DNA from: CAVYYW01 sp963772845
GTDB taxonomy: Bacteria > Bacillota > Bacilli > Bacillales > Sporolactobacillaceae
Assembly: GCA_963772845.1 (NCBI GenBank)
Contig: CAVYYW010000021.1
Coordinates: 62,001-126,000, forward strand
Direction: 5' to 3'
DNA: 64,000 nt
Shown here: positions 1 through 8,744 of the stretch, one piece after another
Layout: each line of letters starts with the position of its first letter
How positions within the stretch are numbered: the stretch's first letter is position 1
Notes under the pieces: generated by a model
The model's input: only the letters and a program-made list of their open reading frames with translations
Told to the model about the DNA's origin: nothing
Database searches by the model: none
Translations under genes and position numbers: made by a program

Positions 1-1106
1 CCTTCAGTCAGGTAAACCAGCAGGCTGTACCAGTTCTTTTTCAGCAAACGCTTTAATTGGACACTTTTCCAGCCGACAATGGATTGAATTGCCGGTTTTT
101 CATGTGACTCAAGAGAATATTCAATATCTTCGTCTTCCAGCTTAACGAAGGGATGGAAAGCTTCGCCTGATTTTTTATAAATAATTGTCCCGGTGCGCCC
201 GTCTGATAAAAGCACTTCAGTAAAATCAGGATATAAATCGAGCATGGTTATAAAGGCATGACAAAGATCAAGATCGTATTTGCTTCCATCTTTCAAAAGA
301 ATTTCCATCGCTTTTGCCCCGTTCAACGGTTTTCGATAAGAACGGTTAAGCGTAAGGGCAGAGTAGACATCGGCAATCATAATGATTTTCAATGGCAAAT
401 CAAAAGACACCGCATCTGACTGATCAGGATAACCGCTTTTGTCCAGACGTTCGTGATGGGAGCGGGCCATTCGTTGAACATCTAAACTGTACCCGTCTTC
501 TTTCAACAGTTCTTCACCTTTAATGGTATGGGTTTTTATCAAGTCGTATTCAGCCGCGGTTAGCTTACCTTCTTTTTCAAGCAAGTGCTTCGGTACCTTC
601 AGCTTTCCTATGTCATGCATCAGACATCCAAGCGCAAAGGACTCGATATTTTCCATGCTTTTCTGCTTTGCAAGAAGTGTTCCTAGCACAAAAACATCGA
701 TCGAGTGCAAATAACTGTATGGGTTCCAGTGCTTTAACTGCTCAAGCCGTTCTGAAACACCAGGATACTCTAAGAGAGTGGAATACAGCTTTTCTAGCCA
801 TTGCACGTCCTGAAACCTGTGCAAGGCATGTCCATAGCGCTTATTATCAATGAGCGAAGGAAAAAGCCCTGCCAATTGGCCGTTTGTATTTTCTGCAGAG
901 TCCAGTACCTCATGTGTGGAAGGGTCCTGATGAGAAGATTGGTTCTCTGGAGTAATGACACGGAGCGTTTTAATCCTGGAACGGCGCAGATCTTGAATCA
1001 TGAAAGAGGTGAGAACAGTACCCGCTGGGTAAAAATTTCCGCGGATAAATAAATCTTCTCCCAGCTGTTCACCGGTTCTGCATTCTGCGGGTTTTTTAAC
1101 CTCCAT
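1..1106 (-). CDS. HD-GYP domain protein (partial, C-terminus off the window)
   Basis: The reverse strand reads open from an ATG at 1106, preceded by a strong AGGAGG, to the left edge, giving about 368 residues without a stop. An HD-GYP phosphohydrolase domain lies at about residues 120-300: His134 (HSIDVF), His164-Asp165 (MHDIGKLK), His193, the pair His217-His218, and DKSGYP at 222-227 as the GYP signature. Such domains usually hydrolyse cyclic di-GMP, which would fit the divergent neighbour motAB. The N-terminal ~110 residues match nothing I recognise; I see no membrane segment or receiver domain. The substrate is inferred from the family only. Confidence 0.85.
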   Translation of the reverse strand, partial: MEVKKPAECRTGEQLGEDLFIRGNFYPAGTVLTSFMIQDLRRSRIKTLRVITPENQSSHQDPSTHEVLDSAENTNGQLAGLFPSLIDNKRYGHALHRFQDVQWLEKLYSTLLEYPGVSERLEQLKHWNPYSYLHSIDVFVLGTLLAKQKSMENIESFALGCLMHDIGKLKVPKHLLEKEGKLTAAEYDLIKTHTIKGEELLKEDGYSLDVQRMARSHHERLDKSGYPDQSDAVSFDLPLKIIMIADVYSALTLNRSYRKPLNGAKAMEILLKDGSKYDLDLCHAFITMLDLYPDFTEVLLSDGRTGTIIYKKSGEAFHPFVKLEDEDIEYSLESHEKPAIQSIVGWKSVQLKRLLKKNWYSLLVYLTE

Positions 1107-1366
1107 ATGTCACCCTCCTGTAACATCAATTTGTCGAATAATGCTGTAGAAAAACAGCAATTATGTCAATTATAAAGTAATCATATTAATAAAACTAGTA
1201 TACATTTTATAAAAATTAAAATATTGAGATAATTATTTTTTTAATTTGGCTGAATGATTATTTTCACGAGAATGATTAAGCGGGATTAGTCTTACTTTCC
1301 ACTCATTTCTTCTGGTTACGTTCTATGGATCATCGGCTGAAAAATAGATTTTGTATGCAAAGGACT

Positions 1367-1393
1367 TAAAGTTGAGAAGAAATCATCCGATAA
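1367..1393 (+). promoter_or_regulatory. sigma-D promoter of motAB
   Basis: TAAA at 1367-1370, exactly 15 bases, then TCCGATAA at 1386-1393, matching the Bacillus motility sigma-D consensus TAAA-N15-GCCGATAT in spacing and at most -10 bases. It lies 38 bases before the motA start. The rest of the 1107-1431 gap is AT-rich and shows nothing else convincing. Confidence 0.8.
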
Positions 1394-1431
1394 AGAGATT
1401 ATAGAAAGAATGTTTGAGAGGGTGTACGGGT

Positions 1432-2238
1432 ATGGATTTTGCAACGATGATTGGGCTTTTACTCGGCGTACTTTCCCTTATCGTGGGGTTTGTTCTTGAA
1501 GGTGGAACTTTGGGATCGCTCCTGCAGGGGACAGCTGCATTAATCGTGTTTGGGGGAACGTTTGGTGCGGTCATCTTAAGCTCATCGGGTAAACAGCTCA
1601 AAAAGCTCCCGTTTATCTTAAAATATACGTTTTTCAAGAAAGTTGATCCGCCGAACGAAACCATTGAGCAATTGGTTGAGCTTGCTAACCTTTCACGGCG
1701 GGAAGGGCTTCTGGCTCTGGAATCACAGCGTGAGGTCTATGAAAAGGATGCTTTCTTATCAGATGGTATTCAGATGATCGTAGATGGTGTTGATGCGGAG
1801 ATGATTCAGGACATATTAAATCGGGATATAGAATTATACGAGGATAATATTTTGTCAGCCGGCAAGCTTTTTGAAGCAGCAGGCGGCTTTGCACCAACGA
1901 TGGGAATTATCGGCACAGTAATGGGGCTTGTTCATGTCCTCGGAAGTCTTGATGATCCATCTAAGCTCGGCCCTGCGATTGCTGTGGCTTTTATTGCAAC
2001 GTTATACGGTGTGGCAAGTGCGAACGTACTCTATCTGCCCATTTTCAATAAAATTAAATCACGGCTCTCTGAAGAAGTTCTGTTAAAAGAAATTCAAGTG
2101 GAGGGGCTCATGTCGATTCAATATGGGGAGAACACGGGTCTTCTGAGAAAAAAATTGATGGCGTTCCTTGATAAGGAAAGTAAAGCCAAAGCTTTGGCTG
2201 GCAAGGAAGAAGGTTCGGGAGTGACGGTTAATGAGTAA
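1432..2238 (+). CDS. motA: flagellar stator protein MotA
   Basis: Proton-channel stator subunit that couples ion flow to flagellar rotation at the inner membrane. The 268-residue product matches the usual length (about 270). Two N-terminal membrane segments (residues ~1-55) precede a cytoplasmic loop, and a second pair (about 140-200) contains the typical GGFAPTMGIIGTVMGLVHVL stretch. I chose ATG 1432 because GAGAGG lies nine bases upstream; an in-frame start at 1414 has no ribosome site. The stop overlaps the motB start in ATGAGTAA, so the two are translationally coupled. Transcription likely starts from the sigma-D promoter at 1367-1393. Confidence 0.93.
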   Translation: MDFATMIGLLLGVLSLIVGFVLEGGTLGSLLQGTAALIVFGGTFGAVILSSSGKQLKKLPFILKYTFFKKVDPPNETIEQLVELANLSRREGLLALESQREVYEKDAFLSDGIQMIVDGVDAEMIQDILNRDIELYEDNILSAGKLFEAAGGFAPTMGIIGTVMGLVHVLGSLDDPSKLGPAIAVAFIATLYGVASANVLYLPIFNKIKSRLSEEVLLKEIQVEGLMSIQYGENTGLLRKKLMAFLDKESKAKALAGKEEGSGVTVNE

Positions 2239-2992
2239 CAGAAAAAAAAGGCGGAAAAGGAAAGAGGAACATTCGGATAATGAAAGATGGCTAATTACAT
2301 ATTCTGATCTGATTACACTGCTTCTTGTCTTTTTTATTGTGCTTTACTCAATGAGCTCCATTCAGAATGAAAAGTTCAACCAGCTGGTGGATTCTCTGAA
2401 AACAGCCTTTCAGGGGGATGCCGTTTTTACAGAATCAACCATTAAACCGGTTGGACAGCATTCTGATATCACTAGTACGCCAATTGCCGAAGTCACTCAG
2501 AAACCGACCCAAACGGACGCTAATAAAAAGCAGCTCGATCAGCTGTATGCTAAACTGCAGCAATATATAAAGAAAAATAAACTGCAAAACGTTCTTTCGC
2601 TGGAAAACATGCAGCGTGGCGTTCAGTTGAGCTTTAAAGAAAAAATTCTGTTTGACCTTGGGAAAGCGGATGTAAAAAAACAGGCTGAGCCGATTCTAGG
2701 CAAGGTTGGCGGTATTTTAAAAACAGTTCCAAATGATATCAGTGTTGAAGGATACACAGATAATAATCCGATCGTGAACGACGCGGAATTCAAGTCGAAC
2801 TGGGAGCTTTCCGGCGGAAGAGCCATTAATGTCATGTATTATTTGATAAATAAAGATCATTTGAGCCCCAACCGGCTTCATTATGCTGGCTATGGTGAAT
2901 ACAAGCCGATCGCAAAAAATGACACGAAACAACACCAAAGTCTTAACCGGCGTGTGAATATTATTATTTTAAGAAACGATGTTCAAAATTAA
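2231..2992 (+). CDS. motB: flagellar stator protein MotB
   Basis: Stator partner of MotA that anchors the complex to peptidoglycan. The 253-residue product has a basic N-terminus, one membrane helix (about residues 20-45) with the channel aspartate at Asp26 (YSDLITLL), and an OmpA-like peptidoglycan-binding domain at about 135-250 with GYTDNNPI near 173 and a RRVNI end. The start overlaps the motA stop by eight bases. A hairpin terminator follows at 3006-3035, so motAB is a two-gene operon. Proton versus sodium coupling cannot be decided from this sequence. Confidence 0.93.
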   Translation: MSNRKKRRKRKEEHSDNERWLITYSDLITLLLVFFIVLYSMSSIQNEKFNQLVDSLKTAFQGDAVFTESTIKPVGQHSDITSTPIAEVTQKPTQTDANKKQLDQLYAKLQQYIKKNKLQNVLSLENMQRGVQLSFKEKILFDLGKADVKKQAEPILGKVGGILKTVPNDISVEGYTDNNPIVNDAEFKSNWELSGGRAINVMYYLINKDHLSPNRLHYAGYGEYKPIAKNDTKQHQSLNRRVNIIILRNDVQN

Positions 2993-3005
2993 ATATGTTT
3001 TTGGG

Positions 3006-3035
3006 TCAGGCCCGCGGTGGGTCTGATTTTTTTTT
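3006..3035 (+). terminator. terminator after motB
   Basis: Stem TCAGGCCC / GGGTCTGA (one G-T pair) with a five-base loop, followed by nine T residues. Confidence 0.85.
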
Positions 3036-3239
3036 CGAAGGGACATCATAGTTTTAAGTATAAAAACACTCGCTTCTGAGGCGTCTCGCTTGGAACGCTG
3101 ATGAGGCCATTGAAAAACGTCTAGGCTGCTCGCTTCAATCAACGTGTATGTAGACGGACGATACCCTGTAGAATTCCTTTGTCGCTATAGTCGTCCTAAC
3201 TCGTTGCATCAGCGGGATTACAGACAGCCGAGCAAAATG

Positions 3240-3520
3240 AGTGGTGCGCCTAGACGCACCGTTTCAACTGCATTATAAAAAATTCAAATAAGGTATGAAA
3301 AATCATCAGCTTTTTAGGATTTTTCATGAGCTTAAGCTGATTTTCACAAGAACAACGAAAAATCAGCTTCCGAATCGGTCTTGAATGTGCTTCAAGATGG
3401 GGTGGGACCGTTCCCATTCGAATGCATTTGTGCCACTTCTCATGATTTGCCTGCCACTTTTGGTGATTTGCCTGCCACTTTCAGTAGTTTGCCTGCCACT
3501 TCCCTAATTTTCCCTTCTTT
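3240..3520 (-). repeat. inverted single copy of the ~300-bp GTGG-array repeat
   Basis: On the minus strand this segment repeats the order seen in the tandem units at 24326-25350: GTGGC motifs spaced about 21 bases (3428-3505), a GGGAACGGTCCCA palindrome, AATCAGCTTCCGAATCGG, then AATCAGC with a weak GAAAAATC/GATTTTTC hairpin, and a GGTGCGTC/GCGCACC hairpin. It fills much of the gap between motB and the SGNH-like gene and contains no plausible gene. Confidence 0.75.
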
Positions 3521-3597
3521 CCGTAATTAATTTCACTAGTTCACACTGGAGGTTTTGATTGGTGGCTATTGAAAAGTTCCCTTATCTAGTTGTGATT

Positions 3598-3727
3598 GTT
3601 GATTTCCGTTCTAGTCTTCCGCGGGCACGGCCTCAGCTAACTTTGGCATGGATCTTTTGTTCGCCAAAGTGGATCTTCGGACGCGTGCTTTTCCCGCTGG
3701 AGTCTCGCGCCCATCGCTTCAATCAAC
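3598..3727 (+). repeat. 138-bp-family interspersed element, copy 1
   Basis: Starts GTTGATTTCCG and ends CGCTTCAATCAAC, so the ends are inverted repeats. The centre has ACTTTGGC ... GCCAAAGT as a hairpin, flanked by GGGCACGGCCTCAGCTA and GGATCTTCGGACGCGTGC. Slightly shorter (130 bp) than the other copies. Short open frames through it run across the repeat and are not genes. Confidence 0.85.
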
Positions 3728-3910
3728 GTGTATGTTGCCTGATGACGCCATTAGAAGTCCTTTGTGGTTATGATATTCGGCGGCCTCACGCTGATCCTGC
3801 CGGAGTCTAGCCACCTGAAAAAAATATAAAAGAGTTAGTTATTTCCCATCCAGCCATAAAGTAATTGAAAACTGCTTGTTAAATAATAGAAAGATATATC
3901 CAATTAATAG

Positions 3911-3940
3911 TTTACAAGGATAATCTTTTCTTTGTATGAT
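3911..3940 (+). promoter_or_regulatory. probable sigma-A promoter of the SGNH-like gene
   Basis: TTTACA (3911-3916), 18-base spacer, TATGAT (3935-3940), 27 bases before the start codon. Confidence 0.5.
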
Positions 3941-3967
3941 ATGGAAAGAGATTGAAAGGAGCAAACC

Positions 3968-4756
3968 ATGAAAAAGTTAAGTGTAATCCTGGTCATTATT
4001 ATTTGCATCGGTGCGATAATTGGCGGGAGAGTGTACTATCATCAAAAAATTCATGACACGATCGCCAAAGCGAACACGGTGCCAAAGGAACATGTTGCGG
4101 CAGCTTCTGAGAAAAAAGCGGAACCTGCAAGCAAAAAGAAAACCGCGTCGCTAACCGATCTGACGGCTAACCTCCCTAAAGATCTTCAGAAAAAAATTCA
4201 AGATGCCAAGGACGCAAATCAAAGCGTCTCTGTTGAAATTGTAGGGGAAGCATCTATTAAAGGGCTTGGTCCGCTTTTCCAAAAACAGCTGGACACAGCA
4301 TATGGAAAAGGATTATTTGAGGTTAAAACGGATTTGATTGATAAGAAAAATTCTCTTGATATTTATCATGAGGGGATTAAAAAACTGCTTGGAAGCGAAA
4401 AACCGGATGTTATTATTTATACACCGCCAATTATGAATGATGATCATCAGGTCAGTACTGATGATACGACGGCTGTTATTAAATTGCTCGGAAAAGATGT
4501 CAGTAAGAATTATCCGGATGCTGTTTATATGGTGCAGCCGCCAAATAAGACTTCTAATCAGACAGCGATCAATGATCGGATCGACCAGATTAAGGACTAT
4601 ATGAACGGAGAAAGCATTCCTTATCTGAACTATCTTAAAAAGTGGCCATCAGAGGGTTCCATCTCTGGCGTCGTGAAGTCTGACGGATACACACCAAATG
4701 ATAAAGGGTTGAAAATCTGGAGTGACTATCTAGGGAATTATTTTACGGGTAAATAA
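3968..4756 (+). CDS. exported SGNH-hydrolase-like protein, catalytic motifs degenerate
   Basis: A 262-residue protein with an N-terminal membrane anchor or signal (residues 5-25), a Lys/Ala-rich linker to about 65, then a domain resembling SGNH/GDSL hydrolases: a beta-strand start (VSVEIVGEAS), VIIYTPPIMND, and a C-terminal DGYTPNDKGLKIW block. In active enzymes the first block is GDS and the last is DGxHPN; here they read VGEAS and DGYTPN, so the family Ser position is uncertain and the catalytic His is replaced by Thr. It is probably a non-catalytic or altered member of the fold. ATG 3968 follows AAAGGAG. It is a single-gene unit. The assignment to the fold is moderate. Confidence 0.6.
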   Translation: MKKLSVILVIIICIGAIIGGRVYYHQKIHDTIAKANTVPKEHVAAASEKKAEPASKKKTASLTDLTANLPKDLQKKIQDAKDANQSVSVEIVGEASIKGLGPLFQKQLDTAYGKGLFEVKTDLIDKKNSLDIYHEGIKKLLGSEKPDVIIYTPPIMNDDHQVSTDDTTAVIKLLGKDVSKNYPDAVYMVQPPNKTSNQTAINDRIDQIKDYMNGESIPYLNYLKKWPSEGSISGVVKSDGYTPNDKGLKIWSDYLGNYFTGK

Positions 4757-4891
4757 CGCTTCAATTTGAAAATTTGGTATTATTATACTTTGGCACATAA
4801 ATAATAGTTTTTGGCACGTGAAAAATTTGTGAGAGGCTGAGCACTGTTCTCACTTGCTTGTTATCTCGCAGCCTACATTAAAAACTGTCAG

Positions 4892-4929
4892 AAGATGATT
4901 CCTGTATTGCACAGGGGTCATCTTTTTTA
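4892..4929 (+). terminator. terminator after the SGNH-like gene
   Basis: AAGATGATTCCTGT / ACAGGGGTCATCTT hairpin followed by a T run; about 135 bases downstream of the stop. The rest of the 4757-5205 gap is AT-rich with no gene. Confidence 0.8.
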
Positions 4930-5074
4930 GTTCCATTGGTAACCGTGATGATATATTTTAAGTAATAAACTGATTGATTAAAAATTGAGCTTGGAATCGC
5001 AGCTTTTAAAGAAAGTCTTTCCTAATAGATAGTAGTGAGTTTCATCAAAATACTTTCATACTTAAATGTGAAAT

Positions 5075-5102
5075 AAAAAAGGCCTGCATTATGCAGGCCT
5101 TA
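5075..5102 (-). terminator. terminator of the minus-strand reductase operon
   Basis: Perfect AAGGCCTGCA / TGCAGGCCTT stem with an A run at 5075-5080, which reads as a T run on the minus strand; may also work on the plus strand. Confidence 0.75.
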
Positions 5103-5205
5103 ACATTATGAGGCTGTCTTTTGTTACTCCGTTGCGCATGTACAGCGCCGCTGATTCATTTCGTTTTTGTGCGAAAAGATCATTTTGGCGTTCACTTGTT
5201 CACGC

Positions 5206-6153
5206 TCATTCAGCAGTGAGGATTTTTTCGATGTGTTCAAGGGTGCTGCTGTCGAGTTTTACGTCAGATGCCTTCACGTTTTCTTTGATCTGTTCAGGCT
5301 TGCTGGCGCCGACGAGCGTACTTGAAACGTTCGGCTGTCTCAGAATCCATGCGAGAGCGAGCTGGGACATGGAGATGCCAAGATCCTTAGCAACACCGGT
5401 TAGTTGCTCAACTTTATCTAGGTTTGTGTCAGTCAACAGGGACTTCATCGTTTTATTATCAGTATTAGCCCGGCTGTCTTTTGGGGCTTCTTCATTTTTC
5501 TTATATTTGCCAGTCAGCACGCCTTGAGCAAGCGGCGACCAGACTACCTGGCCGATGCCGTGTTTTTCTGAAACAGGGATCACTTCGTCTTCAATTTTTC
5601 TCACTAGCATGCTGTATTGAGGCTGATTGACGACAAGGCGGTCCAGGAGCTTCTTATCGGCTAAGTGAACCGCTTCAGTGATTTGTTCAGCAGACCATTC
5701 GCTGACGCCAATGTAATTGACTTTTCCCTGGCGAACAAGATCGTCCAAAGCCCGAAGCGTTTCTTCGAGCGGTGTTTCAGGATCGTATCGGTGACAGTAA
5801 TAGAGATCAACATAATCCATATTCAGGCGCTTGAGGCTGGCATGAGCCTGCTCCATAATATGCTTGCGGGAGAGGCCGCGATCATTCGGTCCGTCGCCCA
5901 TTGGCCAGAATACTTTTGTGGCAAGCACATAAGATTCGCGGGGAATATCCTTTAAGGCTTCACCGACAACCTTCTCTGCTTCACCGCGCATGTAGACGTT
6001 CGCTGTATCGAAAAAATTAATGCCAAGGTCATAAGCTTCATGAATGGTTTTCGTTGCCGCTTCCTTTTGGACATAGCCGCCGTAAGTCAGCCAGCTTCCA
6101 AGGCTGATCTCACTGACTTTGACGCCTGTATTGCCTAATCTGCGATACTCCAT
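5206..6153 (-). CDS. aldo/keto reductase (Kv-beta-like type)
   Basis: NAD(P)H-dependent carbonyl reductase of 315 residues with the full barrel. The catalytic tetrad is present: Asp49 and Tyr54 (FFDTANVY), Lys80 (ATKVFW) and His121 (YYCHRYD). The C-terminal cofactor-binding segment reads STLVGASKPEQI. The overall pattern (EYRRLGNTGVKVSEISLGSW at the start) is that of the voltage-gated potassium channel beta-subunit/YghZ-like branch; the substrate is unknown. It follows the aminopeptidase gene by three bases, and its ribosome site CAGGAGG lies inside the end of that gene, so the pair is co-transcribed. Confidence 0.9.
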   Translation of the reverse strand: MEYRRLGNTGVKVSEISLGSWLTYGGYVQKEAATKTIHEAYDLGINFFDTANVYMRGEAEKVVGEALKDIPRESYVLATKVFWPMGDGPNDRGLSRKHIMEQAHASLKRLNMDYVDLYYCHRYDPETPLEETLRALDDLVRQGKVNYIGVSEWSAEQITEAVHLADKKLLDRLVVNQPQYSMLVRKIEDEVIPVSEKHGIGQVVWSPLAQGVLTGKYKKNEEAPKDSRANTDNKTMKSLLTDTNLDKVEQLTGVAKDLGISMSQLALAWILRQPNVSSTLVGASKPEQIKENVKASDVKLDSSTLEHIEKILTAE

Positions 6154-6156
6154 GTT

Positions 6157-7428
6157 TTATGCCTCCTGTTTATTCTCGGATTTACTTTCAGCCATAAAAT
6201 TTTCAATTTCTTCAACCGTTCTTGGCAGGTTATCAGTCAACACTTCGTAGCCGTCTTCAGTTACAAGGACATCATCTTCAATGCGGATGCCGATTTCTTC
6301 CTGAGGAATATAAAGCCCAGGCTCAACCGTCAGAACCATGCCTGGCTCAAGCACGCGGTCTTTGTAGCTGCCAACGTCATGTGTATCGAGTCCTAAGAAG
6401 TGACTGACGCCATGGAAATAGTAGTCGGAGATTTCTTCCTCTTTTTCGATAAGGCCGGTCTTTATGCATTCTTCAGCCAGTCTTTTTTTCGTAAACGTGT
6501 TCAGCTCAGCGAATTTAAGACCAGGCTTGATCAGTGCTGTTGCCTCGTGAAGGGTATTCAGCACAATATTGTAGTAAAGCTTCTGACGTTCGCTGAATTT
6601 TCCATTAAGCGGGAACGTGAAGCTGATATCACTGCTGTAGAAGCCGTGCTGGGCACCAAGGTCCAGAAGCACAAGTTCCCCGTCTTCGGCCGTATCATCG
6701 TTCTCAACATAGTGAAGCACCGTGGCGTTCTTGCCGCTCGCACAAATGGTGTTGAAGGCAAAGTCCTTCACGCCGTGAGATTTTAATACGAAGTTAAAGT
6801 AAGCTTCGATCTGGTATTCTTTCATGCCAGGCTTCGCATGTGAAAGCACCATTTTGATCCCTTCAGAAGTGATGTGGCCGGCTTCTTTAATCAGCTCAAT
6901 TTCTTCTTCGGTTTTGATGACGCGCATTTCGGCGATTTGATGGTAAAGGTTATGCACAGCGAGCTGAGGATAGCCCGTGGTTATTTTCTTTGCGTAATGG
7001 CTGCTTGCCGTTTCTGCGGAATCCATCGTGCGTTTTTCAAGATCTAGATAAAGGTGCTCGTAAGGATTCTGGAACAGCTGCTGTTGAATGAATTTTTCAA
7101 ACGTATCAATGTCATGAACCGTTTCAAGACCAGAGGCTTTCTGGGCTTCTTCTTTTGTAATGGTTTTGCCCACCCACTTTTCCATAAGAGGATCAGCTTT
7201 TTCAATAAAAAGATGTTCCTTAACGCCTGAATCATCCTTAACAGCGACATAGATCACATTTGGTGAAGCAATGCCTGTAAGATAGTAAAAATGACGATTC
7301 GGCACAAATGGATAATCCTCATCAGCGCTCTTGGATGGTGCCTTTCCTGCAAATAGAACGGTAAGAGAATCCGTCTTCAGTGTTTCCAGCAGATTCTTGC
7401 GGTTATTTTTGAAAAAAGTCGCGTCCAT
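6157..7428 (-). CDS. pepP: Xaa-Pro aminopeptidase (M24B, aminopeptidase P)
   Basis: Cytosolic metallopeptidase that removes N-terminal residues preceding proline. The 423-residue product has the N-terminal AMP_N domain (about 1-135, with PFVPNRHFYYLTG) and a pita-bread catalytic domain with all five metal ligands: Asp256 (LLDLG), Asp267 (YSSDISF), His343 (GVSHFLGLDTHDVG), Glu369 (TVEPGLYI) and Glu384 (IRIEDD). ATG 7428 is preceded by GGAGGG. First gene of a two-gene operon with the aldo/keto reductase. It is longer than the YqhT-type peptidases and fits the AMP_N-containing class. Confidence 0.92.
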   Translation of the reverse strand: MDATFFKNNRKNLLETLKTDSLTVLFAGKAPSKSADEDYPFVPNRHFYYLTGIASPNVIYVAVKDDSGVKEHLFIEKADPLMEKWVGKTITKEEAQKASGLETVHDIDTFEKFIQQQLFQNPYEHLYLDLEKRTMDSAETASSHYAKKITTGYPQLAVHNLYHQIAEMRVIKTEEEIELIKEAGHITSEGIKMVLSHAKPGMKEYQIEAYFNFVLKSHGVKDFAFNTICASGKNATVLHYVENDDTAEDGELVLLDLGAQHGFYSSDISFTFPLNGKFSERQKLYYNIVLNTLHEATALIKPGLKFAELNTFTKKRLAEECIKTGLIEKEEEISDYYFHGVSHFLGLDTHDVGSYKDRVLEPGMVLTVEPGLYIPQEEIGIRIEDDVLVTEDGYEVLTDNLPRTVEEIENFMAESKSENKQEA

Positions 7429-7548
7429 ATGTATCCCTCCACTTAGTCTTTAATTCTTTCACTCTTCTATTGTAAGACAATATTGAAAAATTCACTATTG
7501 TTATGCTGTTCGAAATAAAAAAAGATCGACTCAGACTTGAAGAGAGAC

Positions 7549-7577
7549 TTGCCAGAGGCTTTTGCTCTCTATATGAT
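7549..7577 (+). promoter_or_regulatory. sigma-A promoter of mnaA
   Basis: TTGCCA (7549-7554), 17-base spacer, TATGAT (7572-7577); 31 bases before the mnaA start and its AGGAGGAAGG ribosome site. Confidence 0.65.
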
Positions 7578-7608
7578 AGGGAAAGAATGAAGGAGGAAGG
7601 AAAAACCC

Positions 7609-8732
7609 ATGAATAAACGTATTAAAGTCATGACGATTTTCGGAACCCGACCTGAAGCGACCAAAATGGCGCCGGTGGTTCTAGCCTGCCAGCGGTACCC
7701 TGAAAAGATTGAATCGATCCTTACTGTAACGGCGCAGCACCGCGATATGCTGGATCAGGTTCTGGATGTGTTCAGTCTCACTCCGGACTACGATCTGAAT
7801 ATCATGAAAGACCGACAGTCACTAAGTGATATAACCACCCATGCATCTAAAGGGATTGGAATCGATATTAGCCGAAACAAAACCTGATATCGTGCTCGTT
7901 CACGGGGACACCACCACAACGTTTGTGGCAAGTCTGGCTGCTTTTTATCAACAGATTCCCGTTGGACATGTGGAAGCAGGTCTGAGGACCCATCAGAAGT
8001 ATTCGCCTTATCCTGAAGAAATGAACCGCATGCTTACAGGCGTGCTCGCTGACATGCATTTTGCCCCGACTGAGCTTGCAAAAGGGAATCTTCTTAAAGA
8101 AAACAAACCGGCAGACAGCATCGTAGTGACGGGAAACACTGCCATAGATGCGCTGGATACCACCGTTCGGAACGGTTACAGCCATCCGCTTTTGGACAAA
8201 ATAAAAGGAAATCGTATGATCCTGATGACCGCACATCGCAGAGAAAATTTAGGGGAGCCGATGGAACGGATGTTCAAGGCTGTCCGCCATTTGGCTGACA
8301 CCTACCCGGATGTCGACGTGGTTTATCCTGTCCATCTCAACCCCGTTGTTCGCGAAGCGGCAACTCGGGTACTTGGCAGTCATGACCGGATTCATTTGAT
8401 CGAACCGCTCGATGTGGTGGACTTTCATAACTTTGCGTCCCAGGCAGTACTGATCCTGACCGATTCAGGCGGCATCCAGGAGGAAGCGCCATCAATGGGT
8501 ATTCCGGTACTTGTTATGCGGGAATCCACTGAGCGGCCGGAAGGTGTGACAGCCGGTACCTTGAAGCTTGTCGGGACATCTTATGAAAAAATTATTGAAG
8601 AGGCAGGTCTAGCTGCTGACAAACGATGAAGCTTATCAGAAAATGGCGCAGACCACGAATCCTTATGGGGATGGCAAGGCCTCCGAACGGATTATTCAGG
8701 CCATTCTTGAACGGTTTAATGAAACAGAGTAA
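7609..8732 (+). pseudogene. mnaA: UDP-N-acetylglucosamine 2-epimerase, reading frame broken twice
   Basis: Converts UDP-GlcNAc to UDP-ManNAc for wall polymer synthesis. The protein is recognisable along its whole length: GTRPEATKMAPVV, VHGDTTTTFVASLAAF, GHVEAGLRT, TAHRRENLGEPM, LTDSGGIQEEAPSMGIPVL, and a tail in NPYGDGKASERI. Three frames are needed. One extra base lies near 7844-7846 (after ITTHA) and another near 8611 (GGTCTAGCTG, where dropping the A restores LLTNDEAYQ). Removing both gives about 373 residues, close to the family length, ending at the TAA 8730-8732. Both breaks are +1 insertions, so sequencing error is as likely as real loss. tagA follows after 12 bases, as expected for a ManNAc pathway operon. 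Confidence 0.88.
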
Positions 8733-8744
8733 GGGTGAATGCAT

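Noticed and set aside
3559..3810. 83-codon frame covering element copy 1
   Set aside because: Same frame is broken in other copies of the element; noncoding repeat.
5108..5527. 139-codon plus-strand frame
   Set aside because: Antisense to the well-supported aldo/keto reductase gene.
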